Assembly (NCBI GenBank): GCA_021769885.1
Contig: JAETSA010000001.1
Coordinates: 165,963-229,962, forward strand
Length of the DNA stretch: 64,000 nt
DNA from: Bacillota bacterium
GTDB taxonomy: Bacteria; Bacillota; Clostridia; Oscillospirales; Acutalibacteraceae
Direction of reading: 5' to 3'
Part shown: one piece after another, positions 1-9,208 of the stretch
Layout: each line of letters opens with the position of its first letter
How positions within the stretch are numbered: position 1 is the stretch's first letter
The notes under the pieces: generated by a model
The model's database searches: none
What the model saw: the letters and a program-made list of their open reading frames with translations, nothing else
What the model was told of the DNA's origin: nothing
Program-made: the position numbers and the translations under genes

Positions 1-1502
1 GTGTCACCGAACGCGGCAATCTGTGCCAAGTGTGTCACGCATATGACCTGATGATTCTTAGATACCTGCTTTAATTTAATGGCGATTTTTTGTGCCGCTC
101 TGCCGCTGACACCTGTGTCAATCTCGTCAAAAATCAAAGTACCGATATCGTCTTTCTCAGCAAGAACGCTTTTGATAGCCAACATAATACGCGACAGCTC
201 ACCGCCTGAGGCAATTTTGGCAAGCGGCTTCGGTTCTTCGCCGGCGTTTGCCGAGAGTAGAAATTCAATCGTATCTATGCCGTTTTCAGTCAGCTCCCCT
301 GTTTCATTTTGTACCAAGAAGCGCACGGAAGGCATATCTAAAAAGCTCAACTGTGCACGAACGCTTTTACAGAATGCATCTGCGGCACGTACACGTGTTT
401 CGTGTAAAACTTTAGCTGCTCGCATAGCCTCGGCATATTTTTCCTGCACTTCGAGCGACAGCTGTGCCTTTATTTCATCGGACATCTCAATTGTATCGCG
501 TTCTTCTTTCGCTTTTTCCAAAAAGCTGAGCATTTCCTGTTCACTGTCACCGTATTTTCGTTCCAGTGTATACAAGAGGTCTAACCGTTCCTCTAAAGCG
601 TCAATTTCCTTCGGGTCATATGCATCGGAAAACAATCTGTCGCGCAAATCATCACAAGTTGCAGAAAGTGTATATGCTGCCTCGCGAATCTGACTGCACA
701 GTTCATTGTACTCCTCAGAAAACTGTGCGATTTCTTCCAACGCACTTGCCGCATCAAACGATGCACTGACCGCGCCGTCGACATCTTCTTCGCCGTTTAA
801 ATACGCGTGAGCGCGTTGTAAGGCATCTGTAATCCGCTCAGCATTTCGAAGCAAAGCAAGACGCTCCTCGGTTTCGGCAATCTCACCGACACGAATATCG
901 GCGTTCTCCAATTCGTCAATCTGATAATTCAAAATATCCAGTCGGCGTAATTTTTCATTTTCATTTGTGTTGAGTGACTGCAAATTGCGGCTGGCGGACA
1001 AATACTCTCCGTATGCCGACTGAAACACTTCCATTTCATTTTCGTTTTCCGCCAGTCGGTCAATATACGCACAGTGATATTCCGGTGCGAGCAGCATTTG
1101 ATTATCTGACTGCCCGTGAATATTTACAAGCTGTTTTGCAATTTGACGCACGGTGGAAACCGTTACGGTCATACCGTTGATTTTGCACTGATTTCTGCCG
1201 TCTGCATACAAACGGCGCTGAATCAGCAGTTCCCCGTCCTCAGAAGCAGGCAAGTCCAAATTTTCCAAGGCTGTGCGGATATGGATACGGTTGTCGTAAA
1301 ACAACGCAGAAACGAATGCGCTGTCACACCCTGTACGAATCAGTTCACGTGAAGTTCTGACGCCGAGTACAGCATTCAAAGAATCAATGACGATGGATTT
1401 ACCCGCGCCTGTTTCACCCGTCATTACATTGAAGCCCTTTTGAAACGTAATGACAGATTTTTTAATGATGGCAATGTTTTCGATTTGTAATTCGCAAAGC
1501 AT
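1..1502 (-). CDS. recN: DNA repair protein RecN (3' end outside window)
   Basis: SMC-like ATPase that gathers DNA ends in double-strand break repair. The N-terminus MLCELQIENIAIIKK leads straight into the Walker A motif GETGAGKS near residue 33. Near the window edge the reading frame gives VICVTHLAQIAAFGD, the conserved D-loop/H-loop region of the C-terminal ATPase half. About 500 codons are present against roughly 550-570 for the family, so only the last ~60 residues are missing. The start ATG shares its A with the TGA stop of argR (TGATG), so translation is probably coupled. The argR-recN order is standard in Clostridia and Bacilli. Confidence 0.96.
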   Translation of the reverse strand, partial: MLCELQIENIAIIKKSVITFQKGFNVMTGETGAGKSIVIDSLNAVLGVRTSRELIRTGCDSAFVSALFYDNRIHIRTALENLDLPASEDGELLIQRRLYADGRNQCKINGMTVTVSTVRQIAKQLVNIHGQSDNQMLLAPEYHCAYIDRLAENENEMEVFQSAYGEYLSASRNLQSLNTNENEKLRRLDILNYQIDELENADIRVGEIAETEERLALLRNAERITDALQRAHAYLNGEEDVDGAVSASFDAASALEEIAQFSEEYNELCSQIREAAYTLSATCDDLRDRLFSDAYDPKEIDALEERLDLLYTLERKYGDSEQEMLSFLEKAKEERDTIEMSDEIKAQLSLEVQEKYAEAMRAAKVLHETRVRAADAFCKSVRAQLSFLDMPSVRFLVQNETGELTENGIDTIEFLLSANAGEEPKPLAKIASGGELSRIMLAIKSVLAEKDDIGTLIFDEIDTGVSGRAAQKIAIKLKQVSKNHQVICVTHLAQIAAFGD

Positions 1503-1963
1503 CAGTTTTCCCCGCTTAACATAGTTTCAATTTGTGTTCGGAACGCCGCCGCACTTTTTTCATCTTTACAGAGTACAAACAGTGTGTCATCCCCTGCAAG
1601 TGTGGCTAAGACTTCGGGCATCTGCATAGAATCAATCGCCGCGCACGCTGCATTCGCTGTACCCGCATAGCACTTGATTGCCGCCATATTCCCGGCGGCC
1701 ACCACTGAAACAACAGATTGAGAGAATATATTATAAAACTTTTTCGCGTGCTTATTTTGCGTTTCGTGCGGGCTGACGGTATATTTTGTCGGACCGTTTT
1801 TCACAGAAGATTTGACAAGCTGTAATTCCTTGATATCGCGGGAAACGGTTGCCTGCGTGACCTGAAAGCCGTTCGCCTGGAGCAATGACATCAATTCATC
1901 CTGTGTCGAGATTTCGTTCTCCGCTATAAGCTTTAAAATAAGTGCATGGCGTTTCTTTTTCAC
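1502..1963 (-). CDS. argR: Arginine repressor ArgR
   Basis: Hexameric arginine-sensing repressor of arginine biosynthesis genes. It has 153 residues, the usual length. The N-terminal winged helix is seen in the segment around TQATVSRDIKELQLV (residues ~36-50). The C-terminal arginine-binding/oligomerisation domain carries the typical GTANAACAAID and LAGDDTLFVLC motifs. Translation starts at GTG with a strong upstream site (AAAGGAGGG). It sits 1 nt after nadK and overlaps recN by 1 nt, so it is the penultimate gene of the long minus-strand operon. No obvious ARG box was searched for elsewhere. Confidence 0.96.
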   Translation of the reverse strand: MKKKRHALILKLIAENEISTQDELMSLLQANGFQVTQATVSRDIKELQLVKSSVKNGPTKYTVSPHETQNKHAKKFYNIFSQSVVSVVAAGNMAAIKCYAGTANAACAAIDSMQMPEVLATLAGDDTLFVLCKDEKSAAAFRTQIETMLSGEN

Positions 1964-1964
1964 T

Positions 1965-2831
1965 TTACGCCCTCCTTTGTGAGAGTTTGCTGTTCAGCAC
2001 ATCGATAAATGAATCATTCTTGATTCGTATAAAATCAGCATAATTTGTGGATTTTTTGACGGTTAGGCAACTGTTCGGCTGTAAATGCACAGACGGATCA
2101 CCGTCACAGGACAGGAAGATATCTTCTCCGTCTTTCGGAATCTGCACGCAAATTTCCGCATCGCTTGCAAAAATCAAGGAGCGTGCAAATAACGAATGCG
2201 TACAGATGGGGGTTAAAAGAATGCTTTCAATCTTCGGGTCGACCACAGGCCCGCCCGATGATAAGGAATACGCAGTTGAGCCTGTGGGCGTGGACAGGAT
2301 GATTCCATCCGAATAATAGTGATTGACGCGTTTGCCGTCTGCAAAAACATCCAAATTAATGAGCTTGATTTGTTCGCCGCGCGCAACCACAACATCGTTC
2401 AAACAAATGGTTTGCACAGGTGTCGTGTTCTCGCCGTAGGCTTGATAGCGCACTTCCAGCATCATACGCGGATCGATTACGTAAGTACCGTCCATCAAAT
2501 TTTTCAGCAAATGCAATTCATTTTTTTCCACGCCCGCCATAAACGCTAAATTGCCTGCATTCACGCCTAAAACGGGCTTTTTATAAAGCACGGCTTTTTT
2601 AGCGGCGTGTATCAACGAACCGTCGCCGCCGATGGCGATTACGGCGTCACACCACTCCAAAAGCGTCGGCACTGATAAAAATGCGGCGGCTGAAAAACAC
2701 CCCTCTAACTGTGCACTGAGGCTTTCTTCAAAGGCGTATGAAATTTTCAGCGTATCTAAGTATGCGCACACTTCTTCCGTAACGCTGAGCGCGTGCGTAC
2801 GTGTTAAATTCGGTAGCAATGCGATTTTCAT
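1965..2831 (-). CDS. nadK: NAD kinase
   Basis: Phosphorylates NAD to NADP, the only route to NADP in most bacteria; cytosolic. It has 288 residues, normal for the family. The catalytic GGDG motif is seen in AIGGDGSLIHAAKKA (residues ~67-81), the NE/N region as CLNDVVV, and the glycine-rich substrate site as STPTGSTAYSLSSGG (~180-195). The start ATG has a GGTGGG ribosome site 4-5 nt upstream. It lies between tlyA (8-nt gap) and argR in the conserved dxs-tlyA-nadK-argR-recN order. Confidence 0.96.
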   Translation of the reverse strand: MKIALLPNLTRTHALSVTEEVCAYLDTLKISYAFEESLSAQLEGCFSAAAFLSVPTLLEWCDAVIAIGGDGSLIHAAKKAVLYKKPVLGVNAGNLAFMAGVEKNELHLLKNLMDGTYVIDPRMMLEVRYQAYGENTTPVQTICLNDVVVARGEQIKLINLDVFADGKRVNHYYSDGIILSTPTGSTAYSLSSGGPVVDPKIESILLTPICTHSLFARSLIFASDAEICVQIPKDGEDIFLSCDGDPSVHLQPNSCLTVKKSTNYADFIRIKNDSFIDVLNSKLSQRRA

Positions 2832-2839
2832 AAACCCAC

Positions 2840-3646
2840 CTACTTTAATTCTGTGTGTGAACGTGTGACCAATTCATATATGTCGGTATCCGTAAATAAC
2901 GGCTCAGTATCTTTTTTTAGATGCATCAGATACTCGATATTCCCCTCGGGCCCTTTGATAGGCGAAAAATCAAGATTTAAAACGGAAAATCCGCTTTTGT
3001 ACGCAAAATCGGTAATTTGCCGGATGACATCCTCGTGCACCTGTGCATCGCGCACAACACCTTTTTTCCCGACATTTTCTTTGCCGGCTTCAAATTGCGG
3101 CTTGATTAAGCAAACCGCCTCACCGCCGTCTTTTAATAACGAAAACAGCACGGGCAAAATAATTTTTAAAGAGATAAAAGAAACATCTACACTTGCAAAA
3201 TCCAACAGCGTTTCAATATCCTCCGCAGTCAAATAACGGAAGTTGGTGCGTTCCATATTGACTACGCGTGCATCTGTCCGCAATTTCCAAGCAAGCTGAC
3301 CGTATCCAACATCTACGGCATATACCTTTTTTGCACCATTCTGCAACATACAATCGGAAAATCCGCCTGTAGAAGCACCGATATCCATACAAACACAGTC
3401 CGTCAAATTTAGAGAAAAGGCTTTGATTGCCTTGTCCAGTTTATATCCGCCGCGGCTGACAAAGGGCATTTTTTCACCGCGTACTTCAATTTTATCGGTA
3501 GGCTTTACGGGAACCCCTGATTTCAGCACTTTTTGCCCGTTTACATAAACCTGCCCCGCCATAATCAGTGCACCGGCTTTCGCGCGGCTCTCCGTAAATC
3601 CCTGCTCAAAAACTGCAATATCCAATCTGGTTTTATTCTCTGCCAT
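2840..3646 (-). CDS. tlyA: TlyA family 23S/16S rRNA 2'-O-methyltransferase
   Basis: S4-domain RNA methyltransferase of the haemolysin A/TlyA family, which in characterised members methylates ribose 2'-OH of rRNA. An N-terminal S4-like RNA-binding segment (residues ~5-60; RAKAGALIMAGQVYVNG) is followed by an FtsJ-like Rossmann domain with the SAM motif DIGASTGGFSDCML, and the VSFISL and LIKPQFE motifs. I chose the ATG at 3646 (MAENKTRLDIA) because GAGG lies 9 nt upstream; a longer TTG-started frame reaches 3661 but has no such site. It overlaps the 3' end of dxs by 14 nt. In Bacillus the orthologue is yqxC. The exact methylation target cannot be read from sequence. Confidence 0.93.
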   Translation of the reverse strand: MAENKTRLDIAVFEQGFTESRAKAGALIMAGQVYVNGQKVLKSGVPVKPTDKIEVRGEKMPFVSRGGYKLDKAIKAFSLNLTDCVCMDIGASTGGFSDCMLQNGAKKVYAVDVGYGQLAWKLRTDARVVNMERTNFRYLTAEDIETLLDFASVDVSFISLKIILPVLFSLLKDGGEAVCLIKPQFEAGKENVGKKGVVRDAQVHEDVIRQITDFAYKSGFSVLNLDFSPIKGPEGNIEYLMHLKKDTEPLFTDTDIYELVTRSHTELK

Positions 3647-5489
3647 TTGTAATGACCTCAATCATTCCGTCACAATCTAATTTATAGCGCTTTAACTGCG
3701 CCGCTACAGACGCATGAACCACAAATTCATTCGGTACAGCGGTTAAGGAATAGATGCCTTGATAGCCGTTTTGCAAAAGGCCTGCACCGAAGGTTTCGCC
3801 GATTCCGCCCGATTCAATGCCCTCTTCAAAGAAAAAGACGGATTTCGCATGTAATACGCTTTTAATTGTATCGGGGTCTAAAGGCGTGATTTGATTCAGC
3901 TTTAAAACCGCATATTGTGACGGCGACTCTTTGTTGAGCGCATCACATGCCGCAGCCGCCGCAGAAAAGGTTCTGCCGTAGGTTACTAAAAAATTCGGTG
4001 CGTCCGCATTGCCGTAAATTTCAAAGGTGGAAAAAACATCCTCGGTGTTCTCAGGAACTGTCGCTTCGCAGCCGCGCGGATAGCGGATGGCTACAAAACC
4101 GTTTTCGTGGTAAATCGCCTGAATAAAGGCGTGCTTTAGCCCCTTGTAGGTGCTGGGCGCAAATACGGTGATATTCGGTATGCCGTTTAAAAATGCCGTA
4201 TCCAAAATACCTTGGTGGGAAACACCGTCTTCCCCCACAAATCCCGCGCGGTCAATCGCAAGAATCATATGCAGCTCCTGCAACGCGCCGTCGTGCACAA
4301 GCTGATCATAGCCGCGCTGTAAAAATGAGGAGTATACGGCAAATATCGGAATCATACCGCCGCGCGCAAGACCGGATGAAAACGTGATGGCGTGTTCCTC
4401 GGCAATACCGACATCAAAAAAGCGTGTCGGATATTGCTTCCGAAAATCCTCAAGTCCCGTGCCCAAGGACATTGCCGCAGTTACCGCGCAAACGCGCTTG
4501 TCTTTTGCGGCAATCTCACATAAAAATTTGCCAAATTCACCCGAGAAATTTGCACCTGAAAACAACGGCTCACCTGTATCGATATTGAATTTGGAAATAC
4601 CGTGGTATTCGCTGGGCGCTTTTTCGGCATAATTGTAGCCCTTGCCTTTTACGGTGTTAATATGTAAAAGCACAGGTGCATTAACGAGCTTTGCGCCCTC
4701 TAACGCTTCCGAGAGCTGTTCAATATTGTGCCCGTCAATCGGTCCCATATAGCGAAAGCCGAGGTCTTCAAAGAACGTACTTTTATAAATCAAATTTTTG
4801 ATTTTCGTTTTAAGTTTAAATATATGCTCAGACAGCGTTCTTCCGATAAACGGAATGTGATTTATGGCTTTTTCTGTACCGGCTTTTAACCGAAAGTACG
4901 CAGGTTTTGTGCGCAGAACCGCTAAATAACGCGCAACAGAGCCCACGTTTTTAGAAATAGACATTTCGTTGTCGTTGAGAATCACAATCAGCCGTTTCCC
5001 GGAGCGCCCTGCATTATTGAGAGCTTCATAGGCAAGACCGCCCGTTAAAGCCCCGTCACCGATTACGGCAATCGCCGTATGTTTATCGCCCGAAATGGAA
5101 TTTGCAGTCGCTACACCGAGTGCCGCAGAAATCGAGGTGCTGGAATGTCCGCTGAAGAAAATGTCGTGATCGCTTTCACGCGGGCAGGAAAAGCCCGAAA
5201 GACCGTTTTCTTTTCGAATCGAAGAAAAATCCGCATAGCGACCCGTAAGCAGTTTGTGCGTATAGACCTGATGCCCGACGTCCCAAATGATTTTGTCCTT
5301 CGGCGAATCAAAAACACGGTGCAATGCAATAGAAAGCTCCACAACGCCCAAATTGGACGCCAAATGTCCGCCGTTTTGCGACACCGTATCAATCAGTACT
5401 TTACGCACTTCGCCTGCGAGAATATCCAGTTCCTCAAAGCTTAACGATTTTATATCGGACGGAGCCTGGATTTTATCTAAATACTTCAT
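3633..5489 (-). CDS. dxs: 1-deoxy-D-xylulose-5-phosphate synthase
   Basis: Thiamine diphosphate enzyme condensing pyruvate and glyceraldehyde 3-phosphate, the first step of the MEP isoprenoid pathway. It has 618 residues, the normal length. Visible are the N-terminal HLASNLGVVEL segment, the GDGALTGG ThDP/Mg motif with a downstream NDNEMSIS, the catalytic EEHA (VGIAEEHAITF), and the C-terminal transketolase domain ending NGRE. The start ATG has GGAG nine nt upstream. It follows ispA by 28 nt, so this operon supplies both an early enzyme and the prenyl chain-elongating enzyme of isoprenoid synthesis. Confidence 0.98.
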   Translation of the reverse strand: MKYLDKIQAPSDIKSLSFEELDILAGEVRKVLIDTVSQNGGHLASNLGVVELSIALHRVFDSPKDKIIWDVGHQVYTHKLLTGRYADFSSIRKENGLSGFSCPRESDHDIFFSGHSSTSISAALGVATANSISGDKHTAIAVIGDGALTGGLAYEALNNAGRSGKRLIVILNDNEMSISKNVGSVARYLAVLRTKPAYFRLKAGTEKAINHIPFIGRTLSEHIFKLKTKIKNLIYKSTFFEDLGFRYMGPIDGHNIEQLSEALEGAKLVNAPVLLHINTVKGKGYNYAEKAPSEYHGISKFNIDTGEPLFSGANFSGEFGKFLCEIAAKDKRVCAVTAAMSLGTGLEDFRKQYPTRFFDVGIAEEHAITFSSGLARGGMIPIFAVYSSFLQRGYDQLVHDGALQELHMILAIDRAGFVGEDGVSHQGILDTAFLNGIPNITVFAPSTYKGLKHAFIQAIYHENGFVAIRYPRGCEATVPENTEDVFSTFEIYGNADAPNFLVTYGRTFSAAAAACDALNKESPSQYAVLKLNQITPLDPDTIKSVLHAKSVFFFEEGIESGGIGETFGAGLLQNGYQGIYSLTAVPNEFVVHASVAAQLKRYKLDCDGMIEVITNGRE

Positions 5490-5517
5490 TGTGTTCTACT
5501 CCAAAAGTTTGTCCGTT

Positions 5518-6402
5518 TTATTTTTGGCGGACGGCAAGCTGATTTGCCAATGTTTCCAAAAATTCTGTATTATTGGGAATTGCAGATAAAGCCTGAACAG
5601 CATCAGCCGTCAGTTTATCTGCAAGTGTTTTACACGCTTCAAGCCCCAAGAGACTGACAAATGTGCTTTTTGCATTTTTTTCGTCACTGCCGACAGGCTT
5701 GCCGAGGGTTGCAGTGTCACTTGTAACATCTAAAATATCATCCACAACCTGGAATGCAAAGCCGATATTTTCGGCATATGTTTTCGCGGCAGAAAGAATC
5801 GTTTCATCCTGCACGCCTGCCGCAATACAGCCAAGCAACGCGGCAGATTTAATCAAAGCGCCCGTTTTCAGTTTATCAATACAATGCAAGGTACTATAAT
5901 CCACCTGCTTTTCTTCCGAAAGCAAGTCGATTACCTGACCGCCAATCATTCCGTTTACACCTGCAAGATCAGACAGCACGCGCACGGCACGAACAATATC
6001 CGACGGCGCGACATCCGTCGCTTTTGTTAGTGTTTCGAAGGCGAGCGTCAAAAGACCGTCTCCGGCAAGCAAGGCGTAGCTTTCGCCGAACTGCTTGTGG
6101 CAGGACGGTTTGCCGCGCCGCAAATCGTCATCATCCATACACGGTAAATCGTCGTGTATGAGTGAATAGGTATGAATCATCTCTACCGCACAGGCAAACG
6201 GCAATGCGAATTGCGGATTGCCGCCGCATACGCGGCAAAATTCTAAGGTCAGCATTGGACGGATGCGTTTTCCGCCGTTTTGAATGCTGTAGCGCATGGC
6301 GTCCGCAACAAGTGCCTGCCCGTCGTTTACAGGATAGATATATTGTGCTAAAGCCGCTTCAATCATTTCAAGATACGTATTTTGTGTATAATTCATATTC
6401 AT
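5518..6402 (-). CDS. ispA: Polyprenyl synthetase, likely farnesyl diphosphate synthase
   Basis: Trans-prenyltransferase that extends DMAPP/GPP with IPP, probably to farnesyl diphosphate (C15). It has 294 residues. The first aspartate-rich motif is seen as LIHDDLPCMDDDDLRRG (the DDxxxxD form of bacterial short-chain enzymes) and the second as FQVVDDILDV. The basic GGKRIRPML segment binds IPP. The start ATG overlaps the TGA of xseB by 4 nt (ATGA). The xseB-ispA-dxs order is the classic clostridial and proteobacterial arrangement. Chain length is inferred from the first motif and context, not proven. Confidence 0.95.
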   Translation of the reverse strand: MNMNYTQNTYLEMIEAALAQYIYPVNDGQALVADAMRYSIQNGGKRIRPMLTLEFCRVCGGNPQFALPFACAVEMIHTYSLIHDDLPCMDDDDLRRGKPSCHKQFGESYALLAGDGLLTLAFETLTKATDVAPSDIVRAVRVLSDLAGVNGMIGGQVIDLLSEEKQVDYSTLHCIDKLKTGALIKSAALLGCIAAGVQDETILSAAKTYAENIGFAFQVVDDILDVTSDTATLGKPVGSDEKNAKSTFVSLLGLEACKTLADKLTADAVQALSAIPNNTEFLETLANQLAVRQK

Positions 6403-6605
6403 TTCGCCTCATTCTCAAAATCTGCCTGTGTGATTGTGCGGATTTTTTGCTCGGCTGTATCTAAAGCCTTTTGACAATACGCGGCAAGCTTTGTGCCCTC
6501 TTCAAAAAGCTTTAAGGACTCATCCAAAGATGCTTCGCCGCTTTCCAATTTTGTAACAATATTTTCTAAAGCCGTAATCGCTTCTTCATAACTTTGTTTT
6601 TTCAT
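6399..6605 (-). CDS. xseB: Exodeoxyribonuclease VII small subunit
   Basis: Small helical subunit that combines in several copies with XseA to form exonuclease VII, a single-strand-specific exonuclease. It has 68 residues, the normal length. The typical sequence SYEEAITALENIVTKLESG and DESLKLFEEGTKL is present. It overlaps xseA by 4 nt upstream and ispA by 4 nt downstream (ATGA overlaps on both sides), indicating tight translational coupling. Confidence 0.96.
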   Translation of the reverse strand: MKKQSYEEAITALENIVTKLESGEASLDESLKLFEEGTKLAAYCQKALDTAEQKIRTITQADFENEAK

Positions 6606-7813
6606 AATATCTCCTTCACAACACAGTTTGCTTTTCCGTCCGCAAGTTGTAACAAAAAGGAATCCCCTTTTTTTAATTGTGCCACGGATTGCAAAACGGT
6701 TTTATCGGGAAGCTCTGCAACGGTGTAGCCTCGTGCCAATACAGCTAAAGGACTTAGTGATTGCAGTTTCGCCGCATTTTCCTGCAAGCGTATATGCGCA
6801 TCGTGCAAAATACGCTGCTGTGAAGCTTCAAAGGTGTTATTGACCGTCAGCAAACGCATACGCAACGAGTCAAAGTACACAGACGGATTTTGCAGTACGC
6901 TCTTTCCTGCCAAAAAAGCAAGTTCCTGACGCTTTGTCTGCAAAGCACCGTAAACCGTATTTTGCAAGTGTGTTTGCAACACGGAAAGTTGCGTATACAA
7001 TTCATGGATATTCGGTACTGCCAGCTCTGCCGCGGCAGATGGCGTCGGGGCGCGCAAATCTGCAACAAAGTCACAAATTGTAAAGTCTGTTTCGTGCCCG
7101 ACTGCGGAAATAACGGGGATATTCGAACGGTAAACCGCGCGTGCAAGACCTTCGTCGTTAAACGCCCACAAATCCTCTGCAGACCCGCCGCCGCGCCCGA
7201 TAATCAAAACATCGGCACAGCTCAACCGATTAAACTGATCAACCGCAGAAATCAGCTGATTTGGTGCTTCCTCGCCCTGTACCAACACAGGCGCAAGAAT
7301 CACTTCGGCTAACGGATAACGCCGCCCCAAAACATTCAGAATATCTTGAATTGCCGCACCTGTTTCCGAGGTAATCACGCCGATGCGCTCTGGATATTTG
7401 GGAATCGGCTTTTTGTGTGCTTCCGCAAATAAGCCTTCGCTTTGAAGCTTTTCTTTCAGCTGTTCAAAAGCCAACTGTAAAGCACCAGTGCCGTCGGGCT
7501 GCATATCGTCGACAAATACCTGATAGGACCCTGCCGCCTCATATAGGGACACTCTGCCGCGAATAATAACACGCAAGCCGTTTTCTACACGGAACTTTAC
7601 TTTTGCGGCGTTGCCGCGAAACATAACTGCTTTGATTTGCGCTTCTTCGTCTTTTAAAGAAAAATAAAAATGCCCTGTTTTGTAATGATTGGTAAAATTG
7701 GATATTTCGCCGACTAAAAATACGTTATATAAGTTTTCATCGGCATCCATACGGGATTTTACATAACGGTTTAATTGGGAAACCGTTAAAACCAAAGGTG
7801 CGTTATACATCAT
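6602..7813 (-). CDS. xseA: Exodeoxyribonuclease VII large subunit
   Basis: Catalytic subunit of exonuclease VII. It has 403 residues. The N-terminal OB-fold (VSQLNRYVKSRMDADENLYNVFLVGEISN onward, residues ~10-100, including the FRGN motif) is followed by the nuclease core with YPERIGVITS, the GRGGGSAEDLW motif (~205-215), and SAVGHETDFTI. A coiled-coil C-terminal half follows. The start ATG lies 11 nt inside the end of the TsaD-like gene with a GGAGGG site upstream, again suggesting coupling. Confidence 0.97.
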   Translation of the reverse strand: MMYNAPLVLTVSQLNRYVKSRMDADENLYNVFLVGEISNFTNHYKTGHFYFSLKDEEAQIKAVMFRGNAAKVKFRVENGLRVIIRGRVSLYEAAGSYQVFVDDMQPDGTGALQLAFEQLKEKLQSEGLFAEAHKKPIPKYPERIGVITSETGAAIQDILNVLGRRYPLAEVILAPVLVQGEEAPNQLISAVDQFNRLSCADVLIIGRGGGSAEDLWAFNDEGLARAVYRSNIPVISAVGHETDFTICDFVADLRAPTPSAAAELAVPNIHELYTQLSVLQTHLQNTVYGALQTKRQELAFLAGKSVLQNPSVYFDSLRMRLLTVNNTFEASQQRILHDAHIRLQENAAKLQSLSPLAVLARGYTVAELPDKTVLQSVAQLKKGDSFLLQLADGKANCVVKEIL

Positions 7814-8750
7814 ACAGCTTGCCCTCCGCCTGTAAAGCGGTCAAAATTGCAATCCCTGCGGCATTGTCCGCAGAAAACTCAGGTTCGGCGAAATATGCGT
7901 TATACTTTTTGGACAAAACCGTCCGAAGCATTTTATTGGACGCTACGCCGCCTGAAAACAGAAACGGCAAATGCGGATATTGCGCCTGCAAGGCATCTAC
8001 CATACCGATGAGTGCCGCCAGCACGCCCAACATACAGAATTGCGCAATATTTTCGGGCGTTTCGCCGTTTGCAAGCATTTTTTGACATTGATTCTCAAGT
8101 CCGGAAAGACAACAGTCCGCCCCTTTCATAGTGGGACGCAAGTGATACCGCTGTGTGCTTTCGTCGGACAGTTTTTCGAGTGCTTTTCCGCAAGGAAAAC
8201 GAAGTCCTAAAGAAACACCGACACGGTCAATCAACTGCCCAGCTTTTAAATCCAAAGATCGTGCAACACATTGCACCCGAAACATCTGCTTCGAGTCAGG
8301 TGTTACAAGCAAAGCTTCCGTTGTTCCGCCCGAAATGTGAAATGCAAAGAAAGGCACAGTCAATAATTGCAATTGCTTTGCGGAATACAGTGCCGCCGCA
8401 ATATGTCCTTCCTGGTGCGAAAACTCTGCACAGGAAACCCCTGTTACAGCACTTATCGCGTGTGCAGTTGCTTTGCCTGTTAAAAAGCAGGGCATATAGG
8501 AGCCTGTTTCTCGGCGCGGAAAAACCGAAACGCCGATACCGTCTACCGAACCTTTGCTCTCTGCAAACAGGCTTTCCATAATTTGCGGCAACTGTACGGT
8601 ATGGTGAAAAACAGCGTCACTTTGGCGCAAACCGCGTTCCCCTGCTTTCACCGGTAAAAGCATCTTTTTCTGCACAACCGTTCCAGAATCAGAATCATAA
8701 ATTGCGGCAGAGGTCGTGTAGTTGCTTGTATCAATCCCCAGATACCGCAT
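7803..8750 (-). CDS. TsaD/Kae1-like (Gcp paralogue) ATPase-fold protein
   Basis: Member of the TsaD/Kae1/Gcp family (ASKHA fold). The N-terminal phosphate-binding loop YLGIDTSNYTTSAA is present and the metal-binding HxxxH motif is seen as FSHQEGHIAAA (residues ~110-120). The C-terminal FLFSGGVASNKMLR matches the family. At ~315 residues it is slightly shorter than canonical TsaD (~335-345) and diverges in the middle, so I think it is the clostridial paralogue often annotated as an O-sialoglycoprotein endopeptidase-like protein rather than the essential t6A enzyme. Start chosen at the ATG at 8750 (AAGGAG 8 nt upstream). It overlaps nusB by 20 nt. Substrate unknown. Confidence 0.8.
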   Translation of the reverse strand: MRYLGIDTSNYTTSAAIYDSDSGTVVQKKMLLPVKAGERGLRQSDAVFHHTVQLPQIMESLFAESKGSVDGIGVSVFPRRETGSYMPCFLTGKATAHAISAVTGVSCAEFSHQEGHIAAALYSAKQLQLLTVPFFAFHISGGTTEALLVTPDSKQMFRVQCVARSLDLKAGQLIDRVGVSLGLRFPCGKALEKLSDESTQRYHLRPTMKGADCCLSGLENQCQKMLANGETPENIAQFCMLGVLAALIGMVDALQAQYPHLPFLFSGGVASNKMLRTVLSKKYNAYFAEPEFSADNAAGIAILTALQAEGKLYDV

Positions 8751-9147
8751 TGTCAAAGCTCCTTATAAACGACCCTAAAATGCCGTTGATAAATGCCGCA
8801 TCGTCTGCCGTTGCGTATTTTTTGGCGAGTTCGACTGCTTCATTCGCGGAAACACCCTGCGGGATAGAATCCACAAACAAAATCTCACAAATTGCCAAGC
8901 GCAGAACCGAAAGGGTGACCTTGGAAAGACGGTCAATTTTCCATCCGATTGCATATTTTTCAATTACTGCATCAATTTCAGACAGCTTTTCATATGTTTG
9001 CTTAAATAAGGATACAGAAAAAACAGAGGGCTCTAAAAGCCTTGCCTCCACCGCATAACCAATGATATCATCGGCATCAACATCCATATTAAATGCTCTT
9101 TCGAAAATCAAAATAAATGCCTGTTCTCTTTCCTGTGCACGTGTCAT
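8731..9147 (-). CDS. nusB: Transcription antitermination factor NusB
   Basis: All-helical RNA-binding factor that pairs with ribosomal protein S10 in antitermination complexes on rRNA operons. It has 138 residues. The family signature is seen in SVLRLAICEIL and in the near C-terminal segment SANEAVELAKKYATADDAAFINGILG. It starts with GGAGGACG upstream. Asp23-nusB-xseA is the usual order in Clostridia and Bacilli. Confidence 0.95.
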   Translation of the reverse strand: MTRAQEREQAFILIFERAFNMDVDADDIIGYAVEARLLEPSVFSVSLFKQTYEKLSEIDAVIEKYAIGWKIDRLSKVTLSVLRLAICEILFVDSIPQGVSANEAVELAKKYATADDAAFINGILGSFIRSFDNAVSGD

Positions 9148-9159
9148 TTTTCGTCCTCC

Positions 9160-9202
9160 ATAAAAGCCAAATAAGCCCTCCGCGCTTTTACGGCGGAGAG
9201 CT
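9160..9202 (-). terminator. Hairpin between asp23 gene and nusB
   Basis: The segment CTCCGCC-gtaaaagc-GCGGAG (minus strand) can form a stable stem shortly after the asp23 stop. No long T-run follows, so it is more likely an attenuating or mRNA-stabilising hairpin than a full terminator; nusB begins about 20 nt downstream. Confidence 0.4.
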
Positions 9203-9208
9203 ATTGAA

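Noticed and set aside
79-1352. Plus-strand ORFs across the first 1.4 kb
   Set aside because: They are shadows of recN on the minus strand, with no ribosome sites or recognisable domains.
3646-3661. Upstream TTG start of tlyA
   Set aside because: The ATG at 3646 has GAGG at the right spacing; the TTG does not.
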